From Geothrix campi (GTDB lineage Bacteria; Acidobacteriota; Holophagae; Holophagales; Holophagaceae): DNA of 64,000 nucleotides. A program made the position numbers and the translations under genes. Shown piece after piece: positions 59,323 through 64,000 of this stretch (within the stretch, counting starts at the first letter, position 1; the number at the start of each line of letters is the position of its first letter). A model generated the notes under the pieces. The model saw only the letters and a program-made list of their open reading frames with translations, searched no databases and was not told where the DNA came from. The stretch is from NCBI RefSeq assembly GCF_024609265.1, contig NZ_JANHMP010000001.1:124001-188000 (forward strand), written 5' to 3'.

Positions 59323-60048
59323 CTACAAGCCGGCGGGCCGGATCGGCAGGGTGGGCTCGGCGTAGCCGAGGGGGTAGGTCAGGCCGGACACGCCCGCATC
59401 AACCCACTGGCCGTTTTCGTCCCAGTAGCCGGTCACGCCGGCCACATCGTTGCCGTCCACGCCCGCGAAGAGCTCGGGCATGAAGGACTGGCCCAGGCTG
59501 CGGATGCCTTCCGCGATGGCACCAACGGCGATGGGCTTGCCGAAGGTCTTGCCGCCGAAGTAGAGGGCGCCGCCGGCCAGTGCGCCAGTGGCGAGGATGG
59601 TCCGGAGCGTCGGGTTGAAGTCCGGCAGGAGCCGCTCGGCCTGGCGCTGGGCAAACGAGGAGCCCAGGGAACCGGCGGCCACCAGGGCGCCTTCCTTCGC
59701 CACTTCGATGATGCCGGCCATGTTCAGCTTGCCGCTGAAGCTGGGCCGGGCCTTCGCCGCGGTGGGGTTGTGCTTGGTGGTGTGGTGCTTGCCGTGCCGG
59801 TTGACCTTGTAGGCCTTGGGGGCGGCGGTGGGGTTGGACTTGCGGGCCTTCTTCGTGGCCCGCTTGTGGTGCTTCTTCATGGGAAGCTCCTTTGCAGAGC
59901 GGCCACGGGCCGCAGTTGTGGAAGAGAGGGACCGGATTAGTCCCTGGATCGTGGCGCGGGCTTGGCCCGTCGCCTTACTTGCCGCCCGGTTGAGGGCGGT
60001 GAGCGTGAACTGGTCGTCTTTGCCGTTCAGGGCCTGGATGGTCTTCAT
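59323..60048 (-). CDS. basic protein with NP-motifs and hydrophobic core, 241 residues
   Basis: Residues 1-56 form a charged helical lead. Residues 57-100 are extremely basic (MKKHHKRATKKARKSNPTAA, then GKHHTTKHNPTAAKAR). A helical/hydrophobic middle follows (GALVAAGSLGSS and TILATGALAGGALYFGGKTF near 150-170), then an acidic C-terminus with VTGYWDENGQWVDAGVSGLT. NP motifs lie at residues 72, 94 and 145. A second good start is ATG 59880 (AAGGAG upstream), giving 185 residues beginning with the basic tract. It could link DNA to the membrane inside the particle (inference). Confidence 0.65.
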   Translation of the reverse strand: MKTIQALNGKDDQFTLTALNRAASKATGQARATIQGLIRSLSSTTAARGRSAKELPMKKHHKRATKKARKSNPTAAPKAYKVNRHGKHHTTKHNPTAAKARPSFSGKLNMAGIIEVAKEGALVAAGSLGSSFAQRQAERLLPDFNPTLRTILATGALAGGALYFGGKTFGKPIAVGAIAEGIRSLGQSFMPELFAGVDGNDVAGVTGYWDENGQWVDAGVSGLTYPLGYAEPTLPIRPAGL

Positions 60049-60052
60049 GGGT

Positions 60053-61882
60053 CTAGCCCTCCAATCCGCGAGGCGTGATCTTGAAGCCGCCCGCGAGGGT
60101 GCCCACTTGGCCGTTCATGACCACCCGGGCGGGGCGCGTGAAGGCGTGGACGTACTCCACCAGGCCGCGGTCCCCGAACTTCGGTTTGCGGGCCAGGTAG
60201 CAGATGACGGAAGCGGTAAAGCTGACTTTTCGGGCGCGGCCGTCCAGTAGCCAGATGCGGCGGGCGCTCTTGTCTGTCACCGCCATGGGTCCGGACTCTC
60301 CGAAATCCACGAGCTTCCCGTCTTCACTGATGAAGCGGCTGACGCGGCCGAGGACCACCACATGCGAGGGCATGCCATGGGTGTCGCCATCCACCTTGAA
60401 TGTGAGGGTTTCCCGGGGATCGGAGCCCGTCCAGTCGCGCCAGACCTTCAGCAGATCGGCGGGGTTGGTGGGGTTGAATCGGCCCGTGATGGTGAACTTT
60501 TCCGGGGTGGCCTTGGCGGTCTTCGCCTTGGCCTTCGGCGCGGGCTTGCCCTTCAGCAGTTCCGTGACGGCCACCTCCAGGCGGTGCCGATCGGCGGCCT
60601 TGGATTTGAGGGGCTGAACCTTATCCGGACCAATGGCGGCGGGCTTCTTGGCCGCCTTGGGGGCGGTCTTCTTCGGGGCCTTCTTGGGGTTCGCCTTCGT
60701 CATGTTCCCAGGCTGCTGCCCTTTGACTTGGCCCGTGGCCGCACGCGGACGCTCCTGCCCGTTGGGATTGAAGGCAAGGCCCTTCTGGAGTGCGCCCGGT
60801 GCCCACTCCCAGCCGAACATGGATTCCCGCACCACGTGGGCGAGGCCCATGGACTGGAGCCGGGTCAGTGCCGCCTCTACCTGGGGCTCCTCCACCTTCG
60901 CCACGCGGGCGATGTCGGAAGGCGCGGCGATGCCCTTGCGGAGCGCGTCATAGACCTTTTTCTGGACGGCGGGTTGTGCCGCTGTGGGGTTGGTCTTGGG
61001 TTTGCACTCCCAGCACGAGCAGGGCATCCCGGCCCGGCGCTGGTTTTCGCCCTTGGCCCAGGCTTCATCGGCCGCCTTCCGGCTGATTCGGTTCTCGACA
61101 TAGACCCGAACCCATGCCCGGTGATCGCCGTGGTAGCCGGCCACGGCCAGCAGGCCGAGGGCCGTTTTTCGGGACAGTTTCCCGGGCGCTGGGTTCGTCT
61201 TCACTTCGGCCTCACGCATGCGCTTGGGGGCTGGGCTGAGGTCGTAGCCAGAGCCTCGGAGCCGGTGCAGGGTGTCCTCGGTGATGCCCGGCGCCACGAT
61301 GACCACGGCGCGGGTTTCCCCTTCGGGGCCCAGGGCCTTGGCCAGTGCATCGGTGGGGTTGAACCGGTTGCCCTTCAGCACCTTCCCGACCTGGGCCGCG
61401 ATGGTTCCGCCGGGGTGGATCTGCCAGCCCATGGACTGAAGCCCTTCCAGCTCGACACGCTCAAACGGGGTGCCATCGGCGCGGCTGATCTTGACGGCGC
61501 TGGTGATGCCCTTCTCGCCCAGGATGCGGGCGACGGCTTTGCCGTAGGCGGCCTCCTGCTTCTGGTGTTCCTTGGAAAGCCGCTCGGCCTCGGCCATCAC
61601 TTCGGCATCGGTTCCCACCAGGCCCGCGCCTCGTAGCGCTGCGGGCTCGTGGCGCTTCAGTGCGGCGGCCTGGGCCTTCGTCAGCTTCTCGCCCTTCGCT
61701 TCCTTGGTGCTTAGGCGCTGATAGGTCTTCTCGGCGTGGTCCTGGGCCTTGCGCTTGGCTCCTCGGTCGCGCCGCTTCTTGGCGCGGGCGCCGGACTTGC
61801 CGGACACCTTCTTGATGCCCTTCATCACGCGGGCCCGCTCGGCGGAGCCGAAGGCCGGGGCGGGGTTCGTCTTGGCGGTCAT
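60053..61882 (-). CDS. 609-residue basic modular protein with seven NP motifs
   Basis: A large, Lys/Arg/Ala-rich soluble protein. It contains a basic N-terminus (residues 20-75), a segment with CSCWEC (288-293), a winged-helix-like domain (about 305-360, VYDALRKGIAAPSDIARVAK then VEAALTRLQSMGLAHVV), a histone-like stretch KKAPKKTAPKAAKKPA (400-415) and a beta-rich C-terminus (about 465-600). (K/R/A)-x-NP motifs occur at 6, 175, 230, 298, 372, 398 and 470 and fall near module borders. It may be a virion DNA-binding or processed protein. ATG 61882 overlaps the preceding stop; the open frame further upstream is antisense-like and rejected. Confidence 0.68.
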   Translation of the reverse strand: MTAKTNPAPAFGSAERARVMKGIKKVSGKSGARAKKRRDRGAKRKAQDHAEKTYQRLSTKEAKGEKLTKAQAAALKRHEPAALRGAGLVGTDAEVMAEAERLSKEHQKQEAAYGKAVARILGEKGITSAVKISRADGTPFERVELEGLQSMGWQIHPGGTIAAQVGKVLKGNRFNPTDALAKALGPEGETRAVVIVAPGITEDTLHRLRGSGYDLSPAPKRMREAEVKTNPAPGKLSRKTALGLLAVAGYHGDHRAWVRVYVENRISRKAADEAWAKGENQRRAGMPCSCWECKPKTNPTAAQPAVQKKVYDALRKGIAAPSDIARVAKVEEPQVEAALTRLQSMGLAHVVRESMFGWEWAPGALQKGLAFNPNGQERPRAATGQVKGQQPGNMTKANPKKAPKKTAPKAAKKPAAIGPDKVQPLKSKAADRHRLEVAVTELLKGKPAPKAKAKTAKATPEKFTITGRFNPTNPADLLKVWRDWTGSDPRETLTFKVDGDTHGMPSHVVVLGRVSRFISEDGKLVDFGESGPMAVTDKSARRIWLLDGRARKVSFTASVICYLARKPKFGDRGLVEYVHAFTRPARVVMNGQVGTLAGGFKITPRGLEG

Positions 61883-62595
61883 GCCGTGGCCTTTCGGTAG
61901 GCGGTGTTGGCCATCACGACCGTGGGGCCGGTCAGCACCAGTAGGGCAATCGCCGCGGTGCCCGCGAGCCATGCCCAGGTCGGAAGGCCGAACAGATCGC
62001 CCTTCAGGAAATCCATCAGGGAAACCGGCTTTTCAATGGCGGAGGCTTGCCGCAGGTTGAACGCGGTATTCCCGGCGTTGCCGGAGGCGGCGGTCTTCGC
62101 CACGGCGGCGGAGTTGCCGGCCTGGTTCGTCGTGGTCTTCGCGTCCCGGTAGGCGGCCTGCGCCTGGCTGGCCAGGTTCTTCTGCGCCTCGAAGGCGGCC
62201 CCGGCGGAGGTTCCCAGGGATTGAATCTGGGAGCGGATGCCGGAGGTTTCGGCGTTGAAATACTGCGCCGCCATGACCACGACCGAACCCAGCGAGGGCG
62301 CTACGAGGTTGCGGGCCAGCATCATGTCATTGAGTTGCTTGAGGAGGTCGCTCTGGTCGTTCTGGTAGAGGTTCCCCAAGGTCCACTGGCTTTGGGAATC
62401 CAGCGTGAGAATGTCGCCCCAATCCTGCGGGGTGGAGGCCTCGAGCTTCGCGTCAGCGAGGGACGCCCAGAACTGCTGGAGGTTGTATCGAACGTCTTCC
62501 AGGTTGCGGGCCGTCAGGCTCTGCATGGCCCAGCGCAGCCACTTGGCGTCATCTTCCAGCCATTCCTGGACGTTGAAGGTTTCCGCGTACGTCAT
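61879..62595 (-). CDS. helical protein with C-terminal membrane segment, 238 residues
   Basis: Mostly alpha-helical: NVQEWLEDDAKWLRWAMQSL, NLEDVRYNLQQFWASLADAK and long coiled segments at 130-180 (AAFEAQKNLASQAQAAYRDA). It ends with a hydrophobic helix WAWLAGTAAIALLVLTGPTV and a short basic tail. Such C-terminally anchored helical proteins fit a membrane-associated assembly or vertex-stabilising protein. It overlaps both neighbours by four bases. No family is recognised. Confidence 0.65.
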   Translation of the reverse strand: MTYAETFNVQEWLEDDAKWLRWAMQSLTARNLEDVRYNLQQFWASLADAKLEASTPQDWGDILTLDSQSQWTLGNLYQNDQSDLLKQLNDMMLARNLVAPSLGSVVVMAAQYFNAETSGIRSQIQSLGTSAGAAFEAQKNLASQAQAAYRDAKTTTNQAGNSAAVAKTAASGNAGNTAFNLRQASAIEKPVSLMDFLKGDLFGLPTWAWLAGTAAIALLVLTGPTVVMANTAYRKATA

Positions 62596-63494
62596 CGGGT
62601 GGCCAGCACCACGAGGCCGATTCCACCGACCACCAGGGCCGGCACCAACCAGGGGTTGGAACTGCCCGAGCCCATGCTGCCGCCGCCGCCGATGCCCGGG
62701 GTATAGGTCCCGGGTGCATAGGTGCCGTTCGCGGTGATGCCAGCGGGCACCTGGCCGAAGCCTCCCGTGGGCTCAATGGGGTAGCCGTTCGCGTCGTACT
62801 GGATGGGGCCGCCGCCCAGCTGGACCCGTTGCTGGAGGAGCGGCTGGAGGGATGGGTCTACCAGGTTGTAACCCTGCTTCTGGGCTTCCAGCATCTGGGC
62901 GGCCTGCTCGGCGCTGAGGTCGCTGACCTTGCTGCCATTGACGAGGAGCTGGGAACCGGCAAGGGCCAGCTTTGCGCCCGTGGCAATCCAGGATGTGCCG
63001 GCGGCGGTGGTGGCCGTGGTGGCGGCCGTCGCTCCTCCTGCTGCGGCGCCACTGGTGAAGAGGGAGCCCACGGCGGCCTTTGCGGCGGCCATCTTGGCGC
63101 CGATGGCCTGCATCCCACTGAGCATTTTCGCGGCGATGGTCGCCCCGGTGCCCATGGTGTAAATCGTGATGGCGATGGCCGCCACGATAATCAGCCACTT
63201 CGAATTTTTCTTGGCCCAGACGTTGATCTTCGTGTGGAGGTCGTCCACCTTGTCGATGATTTTGTTGTCGATCTTCGACAGGTTCTTTGCGAGCTGCGGA
63301 CTCACGAGCTTGATGGGCGCCAGCGCCACCTTGGAAACGGTCTGCGCCACCTTCTTGAAGAAGCTGCCCAGGCCCTGCATGTCGCCGTAGTCATCCAGCG
63401 GCGTCATCGGCCGCCAGCCCATGGGCTGCGGCACGGCGCGGGCTTGAATGTTGAGGGGATCGAATGGGGTGTGAAGAATGAAAACGTGACTCAT
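62592..63494 (-). CDS. multi-helix membrane protein, 300 residues
   Basis: After a 50-residue lead comes a charged helical stretch (SKIDNKIIDKVDDLHTKINV). A hydrophobic helix (WLIIVAAIAITIYTMGTGAT) is followed by a long Ala/Gly/Thr-rich region (about 125-190, ATTATTAAGTSWIATGAKLA) and a Gln-rich segment (LEAQKQGYNLVDPSLQPLLQ). A final membrane helix (WLVPALVVGGIGLVVLATR) lies at the C-terminus. The Gly/Tyr/Pro region near 245-275 is repetitive. It is likely a virion membrane protein, perhaps involved in forming a DNA-delivery tube. Overlaps of four bases on both sides. Confidence 0.65.
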   Translation of the reverse strand: MSHVFILHTPFDPLNIQARAVPQPMGWRPMTPLDDYGDMQGLGSFFKKVAQTVSKVALAPIKLVSPQLAKNLSKIDNKIIDKVDDLHTKINVWAKKNSKWLIIVAAIAITIYTMGTGATIAAKMLSGMQAIGAKMAAAKAAVGSLFTSGAAAGGATAATTATTAAGTSWIATGAKLALAGSQLLVNGSKVSDLSAEQAAQMLEAQKQGYNLVDPSLQPLLQQRVQLGGGPIQYDANGYPIEPTGGFGQVPAGITANGTYAPGTYTPGIGGGGSMGSGSSNPWLVPALVVGGIGLVVLATR

Positions 63495-63976
63495 CGGCGG
63501 CCCTTCCGGAAGAAGACGAAGGCGAGCAGGATCCCGGCGGCGGCCACCAGATAGAGGTTTCGCACGCCGGGGATGATCTGCTGGTCGAAGAACCCGGGCG
63601 CCTGGGGCTGGGGATTCGATGCCACTGGCATGGCGGCGGGCACGGCCGCGGGTGCCGTGGCGGTCGCGGCCGCGGTCTCGGTCGTGGGGGCCTGGATGGG
63701 CATGGGCGTCGGCAGAATGGCTTCGCCGTTGGCGGGTCCGATGTTCGTCGCGGTTGCGATCATTGGCTGCGGCGCGGTGACGGATTTGATCAGCTCTTGC
63801 AGCGATGGCAGCGGCGCACTGGCGCCCGGCGTGTCAGCCTGGGCCGTGGCCTGCTTCTCCGCGAAGGCTCGGGCCTTCACCTGCGTGATGAGGGGCTGAA
63901 CGATCCGGGCGAACATGGGGTTCATCTGGAGCGGCGTTTCGTCCAGCTCGGGCGCTACCGCGCCAAAGGCGGTCAC
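63491..63976 (-). CDS. C-terminally anchored protein with Pro/Ala linker, 161 residues
   Basis: A soluble N-terminal part of about 70 residues (MFARIVQPLITQVKARAFAE) is followed by a Pro/Ala/Thr-rich linker (about 75-130, QAPTTETAAATATAPAAVPA) and a membrane helix LYLVAAAGILLAFVFFRKGR at the end. GTG 63976 overlaps the stop of the next upstream gene (GTGA). Its plan, a soluble domain on a flexible stalk held by a C-terminal anchor, repeats that of its neighbours and suits a virion membrane protein. Confidence 0.65.
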   Translation of the reverse strand: MTAFGAVAPELDETPLQMNPMFARIVQPLITQVKARAFAEKQATAQADTPGASAPLPSLQELIKSVTAPQPMIATATNIGPANGEAILPTPMPIQAPTTETAAATATAPAAVPAAMPVASNPQPQAPGFFDQQIIPGVRNLYLVAAAGILLAFVFFRKGRR

Positions 63977-64000
63977 GCGATCACCTTGTGGCTGGCCTTG
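63973..64000 (-). CDS. 3' end of another operon gene, cut by the window
   Basis: Only the last eight codons and stop are visible, reading KASHKVIA then TGA, with the stop overlapping the GTG of the 63491-63976 gene (GTGA). It is inferred from the overlap pattern of the operon. It shows that the transcription unit continues beyond the right edge. Confidence 0.4.

Larger units (their letters stand above)
51669..64000. mobile_element. integrated element beside tRNA-Arg, probable tailless membrane-containing prophage, right end outside window
   Basis: From the tRNA 3' end to the window edge, every gene lies on the minus strand and none is a housekeeping gene. The integrase is proximal to the tRNA. 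The remaining genes form an almost gapless operon with start-stop overlaps at 53966, 54271, 57143, 57661, 57756, 61879, 62592, 63491 and 63973. Contents include a beta-helix spike, a membrane-anchored lytic transglycosylase, at least eight proteins with one or two membrane segments, and basic DNA-binding-like proteins. There is no terminase, portal, tail or replication gene. The second attachment site and the rest of the element are beyond base 64000. Confidence 0.85.

Noticed and set aside
61883-61972. N-terminal extension of the 609-residue basic protein to 61972
   Set aside because: The extra 30 residues lie wholly inside the upstream overlapping gene and have no ribosome site. ATG 61882 sits in a standard ATGA overlap.
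51895-64000. Reading the element as a tailed prophage or as a conjugative (ICE) element
   Set aside because: No terminase, portal, tail, tape-measure, relaxase, VirB4/VirD4 or mating-pair gene is visible. The possibility is not excluded for the unseen remainder.
51895-64000. Filamentous (inovirus) prophage
   Set aside because: No Zot-like ATPase or short coat with signal peptide is seen, and a spike plus an anchored transglycosylase do not fit.

Overview
The window is GC-rich bacterial chromosome, about two thirds G+C by eye and densely packed. The gene content suggests an Acidobacteriota member of the Holophagae/Geothrix type. Pointers are a secreted lipoprotein decaheme cytochrome of the OmcA/MtrC class (extracellular electron transfer), a quinol-dependent nitric oxide reductase, DUF438/DUF1858 proteins, an IspH-UbiA fusion and a LytS/LytTR two-component pair. 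This assignment is inference; no rRNA is present to confirm it.

Bases 1-51,668 are host chromosome. From left to right they hold: an Lrp/AsnC regulator divergent from a methionine gamma-lyase-type enzyme; recG; the decaheme cytochrome; coaD; a hemerythrin/PAS (DUF438) and DUF1858 pair; ddl; a degenerate S41 protease-like protein with a YibQ-type deacetylase; a fluoride riboswitch with crcB and a DUF190 gene; a metal transporter with an RsbW-like kinase; qNOR; an SPFH protein; an acyltransferase; a sedolisin; ppc; ispH-ubiA; polA; and a five-gene cluster (isocitrate/isopropylmalate-type dehydrogenase, HMG-CoA-lyase-like enzyme, CaiB-type CoA transferase, aconitase/LeuC and LeuD subunits). After the cluster come tpx, a LytS/LytTR pair, purD, an hbd-type dehydrogenase, a guanine deaminase-like enzyme, speA, queG, pgsA, DUF502, two further metabolic genes and a tRNA-Arg(ACG).

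Bases from about 51,669 to the right end are an integrated element inserted next to tRNA-Arg. A tyrosine integrase lies about 230 bp beyond the tRNA. About 17 further genes, all on the minus strand and mostly overlapping by 1-4 bases, follow to the end of the window. No terminase, portal, tail-tube or tape-measure protein is visible. Instead there are many small membrane proteins, a lytic transglycosylase with a C-terminal membrane anchor, several beta-rich 120-230 residue proteins, a low-GC beta-helix spike and very basic proteins carrying a recurrent Asn-Pro motif. This best fits a tailless, internal-membrane icosahedral prophage. It is cut by the window edge before a packaging ATPase or replication genes could be seen, and it is the best candidate here for a previously undescribed system.

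Regulation visible in the sequence: a fluoride riboswitch whose downstream hairpin contains the crcB ribosome site; a shared TTAAGAATT word upstream of both the DUF438 operon and the NO reductase; several strong hairpin terminators; and a duplicated gene start forming a 35-codon coupling ORF between pgsA and DUF502.
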